64,000 nucleotides of DNA from Bacteroides congonensis (GCF_900130125.1 NZ_FQXY01000009.1:845760-909759), one strand, 5' to 3'; counted from the first letter of the stretch, positions 37,059-48,862 are shown. The notes: generated by a model from the letters alone, not told the origin. Numbers and translations: made by a program.

Positions 37059-37646
37059 TTAGAATAAATAGACTAGATTTACTGCTGCCTTAGTTGGGCC
37101 GAAATAGTTATGTGGTCTGTTTTCACCGACTTTCTTTCCACATCCGGCACACCTGAAACGGTCATAACGGATATAGGAATAACCGACACCTATTTCAGCC
37201 TCGATATTCCAATGCCGTCCCAATATCCAGGCATAGCCATAAGCAACGCCCGCACCAACAAACCATCCTTGATACCGGGTATCTTTAAGACTTGAGAAAT
37301 CCGTACCCAATAAACTGAAATCAGTGTCAATGCCACCTATATTATATTGGCCGCCATGCAGATGAGCTCCGACGAAATGTCCTGCAAAGCGATCGCAGAA
37401 CCAATAACGGGCCTCAGGTTGCACCGCCCAATGCTTCCACCGGCGATCATGCGACAATGTCCATGCATTGACCTCTCCGGAGATGTCAAGCGTCCAGCGA
37501 GGTGCCAGTCCAACCTCCAAACCGGTATTTATATTCAAAAAAACATCGGATAAAATATTGGTCTTGATTGCCACATTCTGTGCACAGACCGGATGAGTCA
37601 CAATATTCATGACTATTATCAGAAGAAAAATCCCTAGCTTCATCAT
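37059..37646 (-). CDS. DUF3575 outer-membrane beta-barrel protein, first gene of the fimbrial operon
   Basis: 195-residue exported protein. GIFLLIIVMNIVTHPVCAQ is a signal peptide. The mature part has alternating aromatic strands (LGLEVGLAPRWTLDISGE-type, WFVGAGVAYGYAWILGRHWN, VGYSYIRYDRFRCAGCG) and ends in NLVYLF with a terminal Phe, as in outer-membrane barrels. CGKK-type cysteines near the C-terminus (CAGC) are conserved in DUF3575. It is the first structural gene after the invertible region, so its transcription should depend on the switch. Confidence 0.83.
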   Translation of the reverse strand: MMKLGIFLLIIVMNIVTHPVCAQNVAIKTNILSDVFLNINTGLEVGLAPRWTLDISGEVNAWTLSHDRRWKHWAVQPEARYWFCDRFAGHFVGAHLHGGQYNIGGIDTDFSLLGTDFSSLKDTRYQGWFVGAGVAYGYAWILGRHWNIEAEIGVGYSYIRYDRFRCAGCGKKVGENRPHNYFGPTKAAVNLVYLF

Positions 37647-37820
37647 TTGTGTGTATTCTTATGCTAAACATTTGTTGTCATTTCCCTTGGAATATCATCC
37701 AAACAAGTAGCAATAAACAGATTAACATTTCACTGATAATCCAAGAATATAACTTGTATTTTAGTTTCCCTTGTAAATATGTTTATGCCCCAATTATATT
37801 CGTTTGATAGCTTAATCCGA
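37647..37820. other. Leader region of the fimbrial operon
   Basis: No ORF is seen between the DUF3575 gene and the left inverted repeat. It would be the 5' UTR of the operon in the ON orientation. AT-rich, with no terminator-like hairpin recognised. Confidence 0.5.
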
Positions 37821-38026
37821 TACTTCTCTTATCAAGAAAAGTACCGCTAACATTTATATCTGATATTTACACATTTGTGCTGTACGGACATTCCACTCCG
37901 CTTAACATTTGACAAAAAATGCTAATATTTTTTGTTGTGAATCAAAAAAGTTTATTGAATATAATAGTGTATACCTTATTTTTTGTAATTTTGCATCATC
38001 TAATACTTTTCTTGATAAGAAAAGTA
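37821..38026. promoter_or_regulatory. Candidate invertible promoter of the fimbrial operon
   Basis: Two 23-bp sites, 37,821-37,843 and 38,004-38,026, are reverse complements of each other with one mismatch. Each has arms TACTTYTCTT and AAGAAAAGTA around an asymmetric 3-nt centre (ATC at the left site, GAT at the right). They bracket 160 bp that contain TAATTTTG (37,986-37,993), a plus-strand -7 box. A tyrosine recombinase gene ends 37 nt to the right. As drawn, the promoter points right, away from the operon (OFF). Inversion would place it about 200 nt upstream of the DUF3575 gene, facing it. Confidence 0.72.
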
Positions 38027-38062
38027 CCGGGTTAACAACGTGTTTTCATACTTTTTATATTA

Positions 38063-39268
38063 TTATAAAGAATTGATAATAAGACTATTAGCCTTATCAA
38101 CAGCAGAAGTATCCAATGAAGCAAGATAAATCTTCGTAGTATTCTCAGAATCGTGTCCCATAGCTTCACAAATCACAGAAATAGAGATATTTTTACTTTT
38201 GGCTATACTTGCCCAAGCGTGACGGGCGACATATGTTGTCAGCGTAACATTCAAGTTCAAAAGTTTTCCAATCATTTTTAATTTCCTGTTTATCAAGTGT
38301 GCCGCATTTTGATATTGGCGTCTCTCGTTTTTATTGATGTCCTTTATTATCGGCAGCAGATAAGGCGTATCTGCCGTATCATACTTATTGATAATTTCCT
38401 GCATAGGTTTTTCCCATTTGATAAAAAGCTGCTGGTTCGTTTTGTGACGCCGATAAGACAAGATACCGTTCCGGATATCTTTCTTTTTGAGAAATGCCAT
38501 ATCTACGAATGACATCCCGCGGGTATAAAACGAAAACATAAAGATGTCCCGGGCATAATCCATCGACGGGGAGAATCTCAATTCCATATCCCTTATCTGA
38601 CGGATGACTTTCATGGGTACAGCACGCTTCATGGTCTTGTCAATTCCAGTATACACATGCTTAAAGGGATTGCGCTGTACAGTTAACTCTTTGTCTACAG
38701 CACGGTTATATATTGCCCGCAAATTTCTCATATAATACGAAGAACTATTGGGGCATACTCCGGCAGATTTCAAGTAGGTCTCATACTCAACCATAAGAAC
38801 CGAATCGATTCCTTCAATAAGTATATCTCCACGATTTCCCATGAAACGTTCGAAACTGTTCAGAGTTGCTGCATAAGTTTCAGCAGTACGTTCTTTACCA
38901 ATCTGCTTTAACTGCGCAACAAGCTCTCGCCCAAACGAAAGAAAACCACCAACAGAAGGAGACTGATAAGCCCTCACTACATCTCCTGACGTAAAGGAAT
39001 TTGTAGACCGCTCGAGACTCAGGACTATTTCCCGAAGTCGGGATTGATCTTCCAAAATACATTTTCTCAATGTGGTTAGATAATGTGCACGCATTGCGTC
39101 GTCAGCAGGAATGACGATTAACGACAATCTCTTGTCCCATTCTGAGGAGAAAAGCTTGTAGCCGGTGCTTATTTGCCTCACGACCCGGTCATGGGTCACC
39201 TGATAAAACAAAGTCCCCTCTTTATCAAAAACCGAGGAAGGACGAAACTTAACTTTTACTGTTGCCAT
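38063..39268 (-). CDS. Tyrosine recombinase, probable promoter invertase
   Basis: 401-residue site-specific recombinase of the Bacteroides integrase type. An N-terminal arm-binding-like region (VKVKFRPSSVFDKEGTLFYQ) and SAM-like core-binding domain (FGRELVAQLKQIGKERTAET) precede the catalytic domain. That domain has FSFYTRGMSFVDMAFLKKKD (first Arg, about 250), RRHKTNQ (Lys), LTTYVARHAWASIA (the HxxR box, with Tyr for the first His as is common in this group) and GHDSENTTKIYLASL (final His and nucleophilic Tyr near 380). Its 3' end is 37 nt from the right inverted repeat, so it probably flips the neighbouring fimbrial promoter. It could also act on remote sites. Confidence 0.88.
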   Translation of the reverse strand: MATVKVKFRPSSVFDKEGTLFYQVTHDRVVRQISTGYKLFSSEWDKRLSLIVIPADDAMRAHYLTTLRKCILEDQSRLREIVLSLERSTNSFTSGDVVRAYQSPSVGGFLSFGRELVAQLKQIGKERTAETYAATLNSFERFMGNRGDILIEGIDSVLMVEYETYLKSAGVCPNSSSYYMRNLRAIYNRAVDKELTVQRNPFKHVYTGIDKTMKRAVPMKVIRQIRDMELRFSPSMDYARDIFMFSFYTRGMSFVDMAFLKKKDIRNGILSYRRHKTNQQLFIKWEKPMQEIINKYDTADTPYLLPIIKDINKNERRQYQNAAHLINRKLKMIGKLLNLNVTLTTYVARHAWASIAKSKNISISVICEAMGHDSENTTKIYLASLDTSAVDKANSLIINSL

Positions 39269-39324
39269 ATAAGTTATATTTTGAATTAAATAATTATTGA
39301 TATAACAAATATGGGAATAAAAAA

Positions 39325-39363
39325 AAGAGACTGAATAACTTTTTATTGTTAAACAGCCTCTTA
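39325..39363 (-). terminator. Intrinsic terminator after the DUF3078 gene
   Basis: AGAGGCTG and CAGTCTCT pair on the minus strand (one mismatch), with an inner AAC/GTT helix and a run of eight T after it. It lies 36 nt after the stop codon at 39,399, and isolates the housekeeping gene from the recombinase. Confidence 0.75.
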
Positions 39364-39398
39364 CTATTTCTTTTTTAGAGTTAACTTGGAGTCTCTAC

Positions 39399-40937
39399 CT
39401 ACCATTTATAGTTAATACCAAAACTAAGCAGTTCTTTCAACTGGAAAAAGCTGTCGCCTTCAGTCGGTTTAGAACTGTCGTCAAAACGGGTATGCACGTA
39501 AAGTTTGGTAGAGAGATAGCGGTTCAGGACGAAATTGAAGGTATTTTCCCATTCTACACGCGCCCAATGGTAGTTGGTCAAGTAGTTGAGACGGGATTCC
39601 AATGTTACGGCAGAGATAATAGTCCAGTTGAATGTCGATTGTAATTGGGAACCGAAGTCATTCTTGGAACATTTGCCTTTGTCCAGACCGAATTTGGTTT
39701 CGTCTACTTCCGAGCTGCCGATATAACGCAAGTTATAGGTCAACGGTGCCATAAAGACGGAAAGATTGAATTTCTTCTTACTCAGTTTATAGTCCATACC
39801 GACACTGACTGCCAAATCTGCCGGAGACATGAAAGCTGAAACCAGATCTTCACTGTTCGCCTTGTAGCCGTTGAAGAACTGGGTCTTGAATTCGGAAGAA
39901 ATGGTATAGTACCAGTTTTTGAGGGCCCGCAAACCTAATTTGTTATACAGGCGGAGCTGGTCGGTATTAAACAGGTATTTGTGATATTCGTCAGACGGGG
40001 TGGAAGTCATACCTACCTTAGCTTCGAGTTGATTCTCGAACAGGATTCTTTCATTGTCGTTGTAGTTGGCAAAAATTTGGAAAGTCGCCAAACCGGAGAA
40101 GTTGCTTTCACCACCCTTGTACCAGTTGTCCGAAAGGTGGTTCTGGCTGATTTGCAGCGATCCGTTACCACCGGTCACCCACCAGTTGGGACGGCTGATC
40201 TTTATATCGGCCTTACCTACATTATTATCCATGTTCTCCGGTTGGAACAGGTGGACAACACTGGCTTTCGGGGATATTTTCGGTTTCACGTCGCGACGGA
40301 AAACATCACGGCTCATGATGCGGTCTTCCGTAGTGACTACCAGTTGTGGTTTTTGCAGATAAAGATCCATCAATGCCTTATTGACCAAAGTATTGGCACG
40401 TCGGGTCTTGGAGAATGCCAGCGTGTCATAAGGAAGAAGCTCCGTTGGCAGTTGCGGAGTGGTATCCGGCTGCACAGGCTTCCATTCCAGTTTTGAATAT
40501 TGTTCCATCGGGGCATAATAATATGCCAGCGGAGTAAACAGACGGAAATAGTCAGGATCGGACGGAATATAACGCGCAGGTACGGACAGGTCATTCAGAT
40601 AATCCAGTTGGGCGATATACTTATTATATAAATAAGAGACTGTATCCAGTTTCGGAGTCGGGCCTGACATGTTGAGCTTGAGCATCAAATATTTCTGAAG
40701 TTCCGCTGAAAGCGTATCTGCTTTCACAACTTTGGCTTTTGCCACTACTGTTGAAGGCTTGGTCGTTTTCGGGGATTTGGTCGCCTTGGCAGGTTTGAGA
40801 GTTTCGGGAGCAGGCTGCAAAGAATCAACCGGAATCACGGAATCAACGGCTGATTCCTGAACAGGCTCCTGTGCATAAAGTGATAACGTTAATAAGGACA
40901 GGATAAAAGCTGAACATAAAGTAGTAATTCTCATCAT
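39399..40937 (-). CDS. DUF3078 outer-membrane protein
   Basis: 512-residue exported protein conserved in Bacteroides. [13 protein letters not shown] is a Sec signal, followed by a Pro/Ser/Thr/Lys-rich linker ([20 protein letters not shown]) that is probably disordered. The DUF3078 core includes [20 protein letters not shown] and [20 protein letters not shown]. The C-terminal half alternates aromatic strands and ends [15 protein letters not shown], the aromatic terminus of an outer-membrane barrel. Function unknown in the family. It is divergent from pyrG, sharing a 189-bp intergenic region with a promoter box for each. Confidence 0.85.
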   Translation of the reverse strand: MMRITTLCSAFILSLLTLSLYAQEPVQESAVDSVIPVDSLQPAPETLKPAKATKSPKTTKPSTVVAKAKVVKADTLSAELQKYLMLKLNMSGPTPKLDTVSYLYNKYIAQLDYLNDLSVPARYIPSDPDYFRLFTPLAYYYAPMEQYSKLEWKPVQPDTTPQLPTELLPYDTLAFSKTRRANTLVNKALMDLYLQKPQLVVTTEDRIMSRDVFRRDVKPKISPKASVVHLFQPENMDNNVGKADIKISRPNWWVTGGNGSLQISQNHLSDNWYKGGESNFSGLATFQIFANYNDNERILFENQLEAKVGMTSTPSDEYHKYLFNTDQLRLYNKLGLRALKNWYYTISSEFKTQFFNGYKANSEDLVSAFMSPADLAVSVGMDYKLSKKKFNLSVFMAPLTYNLRYIGSSEVDETKFGLDKGKCSKNDFGSQLQSTFNWTIISAVTLESRLNYLTNYHWARVEWENTFNFVLNRYLSTKLYVHTRFDDSSKPTEGDSFFQLKELLSFGINYKW

Positions 40938-40958
40938 ATTTGTCTATGGTTTAGGGTG

Positions 40959-40966
40959 CAAAGCTA
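40959..40966 (-). promoter_or_regulatory. -7 box of the DUF3078 gene promoter
   Basis: TAGCTTTG on the minus strand matches TAnnTTTG, 22 nt before the ATG at 40,937. The -33 element is not clear. Confidence 0.5.
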
Positions 40967-41060
40967 CATTATTTTGTTCAGAAATCATAGGAAACTTTTA
41001 AAATTGCATTTTTTAATAAATTTGTAGAGACGAAAGACAGCATTCTTCCTCTTTTTTTTA

Positions 41061-41068
41061 TAATTTTG
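41061..41068 (+). promoter_or_regulatory. -7 box of the pyrG promoter
   Basis: TAATTTTG on the plus strand matches TAnnTTTG and lies 58 nt upstream of the pyrG GTG start. I cannot pick a good -33 element; a T-rich tract precedes it. Confidence 0.55.
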
Positions 41069-41102
41069 CGCTTTTTAAGTTCGTAAGAATACTACTAAGT
41101 AA

Positions 41103-42737
<1,635 letters not shown>

Positions 42738-42763
42738 ATTAGTAATTTGTAATTAAAATAAGA

Positions 42764-44620
42764 ATGGATAAAAACACCATCACAGGTCTCGTTTTAATAG
42801 GTATATTATTGGTAGGATTCAGTTTTCTGAGCCGTCCCAGCGAGGAGCAGATAGCTGCACAAAAGAGATACTACGATTCTATTGCCGTGGTACAGCAGCA
42901 AGAAGAAGCGCTGAAGGCGAAAACGGAAGCTGCACTGGCTAACAGCAAGCAAGAGACTGCTACATCGGTAGCCGATTCTTCCGCCCTGTTTTTCAATGCC
43001 ATGCATGGAACAGACTCTAAAATCAGCATTCAGAATAACGTAGCAGAAATCACTTTCACAACGAAGGGGGGACGTGTATATTCAGCCATGCTGAAGGATT
43101 ACATGGCACAGGATAAGAAGACTCCGGTCATGCTGTTCGACGGTGATGATGCTTCGATGAATTTCAACTTCTACAATAAAGAAGGTGCTATTCAGACAAA
43201 GGATTATTTCTTTGAAGCAGTGAACAAGACGGATAGTAGTGTTACCATGCGTTTGGCTGCGAACAGCGAAAGCTATATTGACTTCATATATACGCTGAAG
43301 CCGGACAGCTACTTGATGAACTTTGAAATCAAGGCTACAGGTATGGCGGACAAACTGGCAAGCACCAAATATGTGGACATTGACTGGTCGCAACGTGCCC
43401 GCCAACTGGAAAAAGGATTCACTTACGAGAATCGTTTGTCTGAGCTGACTTATAAGGTGACAGGTGAAAATGTAGATAACTTGTCGGCCGCTAAAGATGA
43501 TGATAAGAAGTTGGAAAGCCGCATTGACTGGGTGGCTTTCAAGAACCAGTTCTTCTCTTCTGTATTTATCGCCGAACAGGATTTCGAAAAGGTCTCTGTA
43601 AAATCGAGAATGGAACAGCAAGGAAGCGGATATATCAAGGATTACTCTGCTGAAATGAATACATTCTTCGATCCGACAGGCAAAGAACCGACAGAGATGT
43701 ATTTCTATTTCGGTCCGAACCACTTCAAGACGCTGAAGGCGTTGGATAAGGGTCGTACCGAGAAATGGGAACTTCACAGACTGGTATATCTGGGTTGGCC
43801 GTTGATTCGCTGGATTAATCAATTCATCACGATCAACGTATTCGACTGGTTGTCCGGTTGGGGCTTGAGCATGGGTATCGTATTGTTGATTCTGACTATC
43901 ATGGTGAAAGTTGTGGTTTATCCGGCTACCTGGAAAACTTATATGTCTTCTGCCAAGATGCGCGTTTTGAAACCGAAAATCGACGAAATCAACAAGAAGT
44001 ATCCGAAGCAGGAAGACGCGATGAAGAAGCAGCAGGAAGTGATGGGGCTTTACAGCCAATACGGGGTAAGCCCAATGGGCGGCTGTCTGCCGATGTTGTT
44101 GCAGTTCCCTATCCTGATGGCTTTGTTTATGTTCGTGCCGAGTGCTATCGAGTTGCGCCAACAGAGTTTCTTGTGGGCGGACGACCTTTCCACTTATGAC
44201 GCGTTCATTACATTCCCATTCAATATTCCATTTCTGGGTAATCACCTCAGCTTATTCTGTTTGCTGATGACGGTGACCAATATCCTGAACACGAAGTACA
44301 CGATGTCTATGCAGGATACAGGCGCGCAACCGCAAATGGCTGCCATGAAATGGATGATGTATCTGATGCCGATTATGTTCTTGTTTGTCTTGAACGATTA
44401 TCCGTCAGGTTTGAACTATTATTATTTCGTGTCAACGTTGATTAGTGTAGGTACCATGATTCTGCTTCGTAAAACTACTAACGAAACAAAATTGCTGGCT
44501 ATCCTTGAAGCGAAAAAGAAAGACCCGAAACAAATGAAAAAGACCGGATTTGCCGCACGCTTAGAAGCGATGCAAAAGCAACAGGAGCTATTGCAGCAGC
44601 AAAGACAGAATAAGAAATAA
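42764..44620 (+). CDS. yidC: Membrane protein insertase YidC
   Basis: 618-residue inner-membrane insertase and chaperone for Sec-dependent and independent proteins. The N-terminal helix ([20 protein letters not shown]) is followed by the large periplasmic domain to about residue 355, as in Gram-negative YidC. The conserved 60KD_IMP core includes [40 protein letters not shown] and [20 protein letters not shown]. The lysine- and glutamine-rich C-terminal tail ([15 protein letters not shown]) is suited to ribosome contact. The pyrG-yidC order is as in other Bacteroides genomes. Confidence 0.96.
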   Translation: MDKNTITGLVLIGILLVGFSFLSRPSEEQIAAQKRYYDSIAVVQQQEEALKAKTEAALANSKQETATSVADSSALFFNAMHGTDSKISIQNNVAEITFTTKGGRVYSAMLKDYMAQDKKTPVMLFDGDDASMNFNFYNKEGAIQTKDYFFEAVNKTDSSVTMRLAANSESYIDFIYTLKPDSYLMNFEIKATGMADKLASTKYVDIDWSQRARQLEKGFTYENRLSELTYKVTGENVDNLSAAKDDDKKLESRIDWVAFKNQFFSSVFIAEQDFEKVSVKSRMEQQGSGYIKDYSAEMNTFFDPTGKEPTEMYFYFGPNHFKTLKALDKGRTEKWELHRLVYLGWPLIRWINQFITINVFDWLSGWGLSMGIVLLILTIMVKVVVYPATWKTYMSSAKMRVLKPKIDEINKKYPKQEDAMKKQQEVMGLYSQYGVSPMGGCLPMLLQFPILMALFMFVPSAIELRQQSFLWADDLSTYDAFITFPFNIPFLGNHLSLFCLLMTVTNILNTKYTMSMQDTGAQPQMAAMKWMMYLMPIMFLFVLNDYPSGLNYYYFVSTLISVGTMILLRKTTNETKLLAILEAKKKDPKQMKKTGFAARLEAMQKQQELLQQQRQNKK

Positions 44621-44643
44621 GGAATAAAATCCTATATATTCTG

Positions 44644-44684
44644 AGAAAGCCGGACATCCTATTTTGGTTGCCCGGCTTTCTTTC
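44644..44684 (+). terminator. Intrinsic terminator after yidC
   Basis: GAAAGCCGG and CCGGCTTTC (44,644-44,652 and 44,672-44,680) pair perfectly, followed by TTTCTC. It sits 23 nt after the yidC stop and just ahead of the MATE gene, so the MATE gene may rely on read-through or its own promoter. Confidence 0.8.
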
Positions 44685-44700
44685 TCTAAATAAACAAAGT

Positions 44701-46035
44701 ATGATGAAGACTAAATATACTTATAAACAAATATGGACTATCGCCTATCCCATCCTGATCAGTCTGATTATGGAGCAACTGATAGGTATGACGGACACCG
44801 CTTTTCTCGGGCGTGTCGGTGAAATTGAACTGGGGGCATCTGCCATTGCAGGTGTATATTACCTCGCTATCTTTATGCTGGCTTTCGGTTTCAGCATCGG
44901 AGCCCAGATATTGATTGCCCGTCGCAACGGGGAAGGGAATTACAAAGAGATAGGTCTGATCTTCTATCAGGGCATCTATTTTTTACTGGTGGTTGCAGCT
45001 ATATTGTTCACCCTATCCATTGTATTCTCACCGCATATATTGAAGAATATCATATCTTCTCCGCACATCTACGATGCAGCCGAGAGCTATATACACTGGA
45101 GAGTCTACGGTTTCTTCTTCTCTTTTGTCGGCGTTATGTTCCGGGCTTTCTTCGTAGGAACCACCCAGACCAAAACACTGACATTGAACTCCATTGTGAT
45201 GGTACTCTCGAATGTTGTATTCAATTATATCCTAATCTTCGGTAAATTCGGTTTCCCGCAACTGGGGATTGCCGGTGCTGCCATCGGTTCTTCGTTAGCC
45301 GAAATGGTTTCGGTGATTTTCTTTATCATCTATACATGGAAACGGATTGACTGCAAGAAGTATGCATTGAATATCCTGCCAAAATTCCGTGTACAGATGT
45401 TGAAACGGATTCTCAATATTTCCGTTTGGACGATGATTCAGAACTTCGTTTCCCTATCGACCTGGTTCATGTTCTTCCTTTTCGTGGAACACTTGGGAGA
45501 ACGGTCGCTGGCAATCGCCAATATAATCCGTAATGTATCGGGAATTCCGTTTATGATTGCGATGGCTTTCGCCTCTACCTGCGGTTCACTGGTCAGCAAC
45601 CTTATTGGCGCAGGCGAACAGGATTGCGTACGAGGAACTATCAGGCAGCATATCCGTATCGGGTATATGCTTGTAATACCGATATTGATTTTCTTCTGTC
45701 TTTTCCCTGACCTGGTTCTGAGTATCTATACGGACATTCCGGAATTAAGGGAAGCATCCGTCCATTCTCTTTGGGTGCTATGTTCGGCTTATCTGGTGCT
45801 AGTTCCCGCCAATGTTTATTTCCAGTCGGTATCAGGGACGGGAAACACCCGTACAGCTCTGGCGATGGAACTTTGCGTACTGACCATTTATGTCGCTTAC
45901 TCAATGTACTTTATCCTGTATCTGCGGATGGACATCGCATTTGCATGGACAACGGAGTGTGTGTATGGTATTTTCACATTGATATTCTGCTACATATATA
46001 TGAAGAAAGGAAACTGGCAGAAAAAGAAGATTTAA
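44701..46035 (+). CDS. MATE-family efflux transporter
   Basis: 444-residue inner-membrane multidrug/toxin extrusion protein with twelve predicted helices. TYKQIWTIAYPILISLIMEQ and LIGMTDTAFLGRVGEIELGA are the N-terminal MATE signature, and GAAIGSSLAEMVSVIFFIIY opens the second half-repeat region. FASTCGSLVSNLIGAGEQD is the conserved loop of the second bundle. The frame is open 11 codons upstream through a TTG, but that lies in the 3' arm of the yidC terminator, so I place the start at ATG 44,701. Substrate unknown; transport is normally driven by Na+ or H+. Confidence 0.92.
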   Translation: MMKTKYTYKQIWTIAYPILISLIMEQLIGMTDTAFLGRVGEIELGASAIAGVYYLAIFMLAFGFSIGAQILIARRNGEGNYKEIGLIFYQGIYFLLVVAAILFTLSIVFSPHILKNIISSPHIYDAAESYIHWRVYGFFFSFVGVMFRAFFVGTTQTKTLTLNSIVMVLSNVVFNYILIFGKFGFPQLGIAGAAIGSSLAEMVSVIFFIIYTWKRIDCKKYALNILPKFRVQMLKRILNISVWTMIQNFVSLSTWFMFFLFVEHLGERSLAIANIIRNVSGIPFMIAMAFASTCGSLVSNLIGAGEQDCVRGTIRQHIRIGYMLVIPILIFFCLFPDLVLSIYTDIPELREASVHSLWVLCSAYLVLVPANVYFQSVSGTGNTRTALAMELCVLTIYVAYSMYFILYLRMDIAFAWTTECVYGIFTLIFCYIYMKKGNWQKKKI

Positions 46036-46083
46036 ATCCTTTTTTCACTATCTTCGCAAGAAAATAAACATTTTATAAAATAT

Positions 46084-48186
46084 ATGAGACAAGCTAATTT
46101 ATTTATGATGTCGGCAGCAATGTTGTTAGCGGCCTGCGGCGGAACCAAAGAAGCAGGCAAAACGGTTCAGGTGCTTATCGAGAAATCGGATATTAAGATT
46201 GAAGGGAAGCGCATGACTCCCGAAGCACTTTGGGCCATGGGACGTATCGGCGGATTCGCGGTATCGCCCGACGGAAAGAAAATTGCGTATACGGTGGCAT
46301 ATTACAGTGTACCGGAAAACAAGAGTAACCGCGAAGTCTTCGTGATGAACGCAGACGAAAGCGACAATCAGCAGATCACCCGTACCCCCTATCAGGAGAA
46401 TGAAGTGACATGGATCAAAGGGGGTACCAAGCTCGCTTTTCTAAGCAATGACAACGGGAGCAGCCAGCTTTATGAGATGAATCCCGATGGTAGCGGACGC
46501 AAGCAGTTGACCAACTATGACGGTGACATCGAAGGATATTCTGTCTCACCGGACGGCAAGAAGCTCTTGTTTATCTCACAAGTCAAAACGAAAGAAAGTA
46601 CAGCCGATAAATATCCGGATCTGCCTAAAGCTACAGGCATCATCGTCACCGACTTGATGTACAAGCATTGGGATGAATGGGTAACGACTGCTCCGCATCC
46701 TTTCGTTGCTGATTTTGACGGTAACGGTATTTCCAATATCGTGGATATTCTGGACGGTGAGCCGTATGAAAGTCCGATGAAGCCCTGGGGCGGAATCGAG
46801 CAACTCGCTTGGAACACGACTTCGGACAAAGTAGCTTATACTTGCCGCAAGAAGACCGGACTGGCGTATGCGATTTCTACCAATTCGGATATTTATATCT
46901 ATGATCTGAATACTAAGAAGACGGAGAATATCACTGAAGAAAATAAAGGATATGATACCAATCCGCAATATTCACCGGACGGCAAGTATATTGCCTGGCA
47001 GAGCATGGAGCGTGACGGTTACGAGGCTGATCTGAACCGCCTGTTTATCATGAATCTGGAAACGGGTGAAAAGCGTTTTGTCAGCAAGGCGTTCGAATCG
47101 AATGTGGATGCCTTTGTTTGGGGTGCAGATGCCAAGGTGATCTATTTCACTGGGGTATGGCATGGAGAATCGCAGATTTATGCGCTTGATTTGGCTAATG
47201 ATTCGGTAAAGGCGGTTACTTCGGGAATGTATGACTACGAAGGGGTGGCTCTTTTCGGTGACAAGCTGATTGCCAAACGTCATTCCATGAGTATGGGTGA
47301 TGAGATTTATACAGTGGCACTGGACGGAACAGCCACTCAACTGACACAGGAAAACAAGCAGATTTATGACCAGTTGGAGATGGGAAAAGTGGAAGGTCGC
47401 TGGATGAAGACAACAGATGGTAAGGAGATGCTGACGTGGGTGATCTATCCGCCTCAATTCGATCCGAATAAGAAATATCCTACTCTGTTGTTCTGCGAGG
47501 GTGGCCCTCAAAGTCCAGTAAGCCAGTTCTGGTCTTATCGTTGGAACTTCCAGATTATGGCGGCTAATGATTATATCATCGTCGCTCCGAACCGTCGCGG
47601 TCTGCCGGGATTCGGTGTGGAATGGAACGAACAGATCAGCGGTGATTACGGCGGGCAGTGTATGAAGGATTACTTCACGGCTATTGACGAGATGGCGAAA
47701 GAGCCGTATGTAGATAATGACCGTTTGGGATGTGTAGGTGCCAGTTTCGGGGGGTTCTCCGTGTATTGGTTGGCCGGACATCATGACAAGCGCTTCAAGG
47801 CATTTATTGCCCATGACGGTATCTTCAATATGGAAATGCAATATCTGGAAACTGAAGAGAAATGGTTTGCCAACTGGGATATGGGTGGCGCATACTGGGA
47901 AAAACAAAATCCGGTGGCACAGCGTACTTTCGCCAACTCCCCTCACCTCTTCGTAGAAAAATGGGATACTCCGATTCTCTGCATCCATGGAGAAAAAGAT
48001 TATCGTATCCTGGCTAATCAAGCGATGGCTGCTTTTGACGCTGCCGTGATGCGTGGGGTTCCTGCCGAGCTGCTGATTTATCCGGATGAAAACCACTGGG
48101 TACTGAAACCTCAAAACGGAGTGTTGTGGCAACGTACTTTCTTTGAATGGCTGGACAAATGGGTAAAGAAAGCTCCATCCAAATAA
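46084..48186 (+). CDS. S9-family prolyl oligopeptidase-like lipoprotein
   Basis: 700-residue exported serine peptidase. LFMMSAAMLLAACGG is a lipoprotein signal (lipobox LAAC). The N-terminal part is a WD40-like/TolB-like beta-propeller with repeats such as AVSPDGKKIAYT, SVSPDGKKLLFIS and YSPDGKYIAWQS. The C-terminal alpha/beta-hydrolase domain has VGASFGGFSVYW (Ser near 553), HGEKDYRI (Asp near 636) and DENHWVLKPQN (His near 669), the S9 catalytic triad in order. It would release di- or oligopeptides at the cell envelope, as DPP4/S9C enzymes do. It follows the MATE gene by 48 nt. Confidence 0.93.
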   Translation: MRQANLFMMSAAMLLAACGGTKEAGKTVQVLIEKSDIKIEGKRMTPEALWAMGRIGGFAVSPDGKKIAYTVAYYSVPENKSNREVFVMNADESDNQQITRTPYQENEVTWIKGGTKLAFLSNDNGSSQLYEMNPDGSGRKQLTNYDGDIEGYSVSPDGKKLLFISQVKTKESTADKYPDLPKATGIIVTDLMYKHWDEWVTTAPHPFVADFDGNGISNIVDILDGEPYESPMKPWGGIEQLAWNTTSDKVAYTCRKKTGLAYAISTNSDIYIYDLNTKKTENITEENKGYDTNPQYSPDGKYIAWQSMERDGYEADLNRLFIMNLETGEKRFVSKAFESNVDAFVWGADAKVIYFTGVWHGESQIYALDLANDSVKAVTSGMYDYEGVALFGDKLIAKRHSMSMGDEIYTVALDGTATQLTQENKQIYDQLEMGKVEGRWMKTTDGKEMLTWVIYPPQFDPNKKYPTLLFCEGGPQSPVSQFWSYRWNFQIMAANDYIIVAPNRRGLPGFGVEWNEQISGDYGGQCMKDYFTAIDEMAKEPYVDNDRLGCVGASFGGFSVYWLAGHHDKRFKAFIAHDGIFNMEMQYLETEEKWFANWDMGGAYWEKQNPVAQRTFANSPHLFVEKWDTPILCIHGEKDYRILANQAMAAFDAAVMRGVPAELLIYPDENHWVLKPQNGVLWQRTFFEWLDKWVKKAPSK

Positions 48187-48197
48187 GATTTCAAGAA

Positions 48198-48265
48198 ATT
48201 AGTTACATAGTAGAATAAAACATAGTAAACTAAGGCGTAGTAAACGAAAACATAGTAAACTAAAA
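48198..48265. repeat. Short degenerate tandem repeat (cATAGTAAACTA units)
   Basis: Four related units ACATAGTAGAATA, ACATAGTAAACTA, GCGTAGTAAACGA and ACATAGTAAACTA follow one another in the 3' flank of the peptidase gene. No function is visible; it may be slipped-strand expansion. Confidence 0.55.
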
Positions 48266-48303
48266 GAAGCCCCTGTTCTCAATCTCTTGAGTTCAGGGGC
48301 TTC
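48266..48303. terminator. Bidirectional terminator between convergent genes
   Basis: GAAGCCCCTG (48,266-48,275) pairs with CAGGGGCTTC (48,294-48,303), continued by a partial inner helix. It lies between the S9 peptidase (plus) and flavin reductase (minus) genes and can serve both strands. Confidence 0.8.
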
Positions 48304-48333
48304 TCCATTGCATTCATAAAAAATCCGCTAAAT

Positions 48334-48840
48334 TTATTCCGAATATATATTTTTAATTTCTACAATATACATCTTATGAAAACCGCCATGCGCACTATCA
48401 TACCATTTTTCCAATGATTCCTTATCCAGAAAACATTCCGGTTTGATGCCATCGGCGTAGAGTTTCTTACATTCCAGGCTCAGACGGGCTTGCTCGAACA
48501 ATACATTACCCTCTTCCGTAAATATAGGTTTCAATCCGGTTTCTTTGACTTTATCTATATTCCGTCCCGACTTGGAGCCACAGACTGCATGAATTTTCTT
48601 ATTTTCTTCTCCTAAGAAGGATAACGTCAGATAGTCACCCTTCTCTATAAATTCATATGTATAGCGTTCAGGGCGAACAAAAACAAAGGCTACGGGCTTA
48701 TTCCACAACCAACCGATACCGCCCCAACTTGCTGTCATTGTATTGAACTTCTCTTTGGTGCCGGCTGTAACCAGCATCCATTCTTTTCCGATTGCTTCGA
48801 AAAAGTTCTCTTTCAGGTCTTTAATTTCTAATTTCTTCAT
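48334..48840 (-). CDS. Flavin reductase-like FMN-binding protein
   Basis: 168-residue protein of the flavin reductase/FMN-binding split-barrel family. LVTAGTKEKFNTMTASWGGI has the FMN phosphate-binding T-M-T-A-S-W motif. KPVAFVFVRPERYTYEFIEK and GDYLTLSFLG are the conserved barrel strands. It probably reduces or binds flavin in the cytoplasm; the physiological partner is unknown. A conserved cysteine pair (CGSKSGR, ECKKLYADG) is present. It lies 22 nt downstream of the MBL-fold gene, probably in the same operon. Confidence 0.88.
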   Translation of the reverse strand: MKKLEIKDLKENFFEAIGKEWMLVTAGTKEKFNTMTASWGGIGWLWNKPVAFVFVRPERYTYEFIEKGDYLTLSFLGEENKKIHAVCGSKSGRNIDKVKETGLKPIFTEEGNVLFEQARLSLECKKLYADGIKPECFLDKESLEKWYDSAHGGFHKMYIVEIKNIYSE

Positions 48841-48862
48841 CTCTTTACTCGTTCGTTTATAG

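Noticed and set aside
43082..44245. Long minus-strand ORFs opposite yidC and opposite the S9 peptidase (46,972-48,132)
   Set aside because: They are mirror frames of strongly conserved genes with biased codon use, rich in His/Leu/Arg, and match no family.
44668..44700. Upstream TTG start for the MATE gene
   Set aside because: Those codons form the 3' arm and T-tract of the yidC terminator; ATG 44,701 fits the family start.
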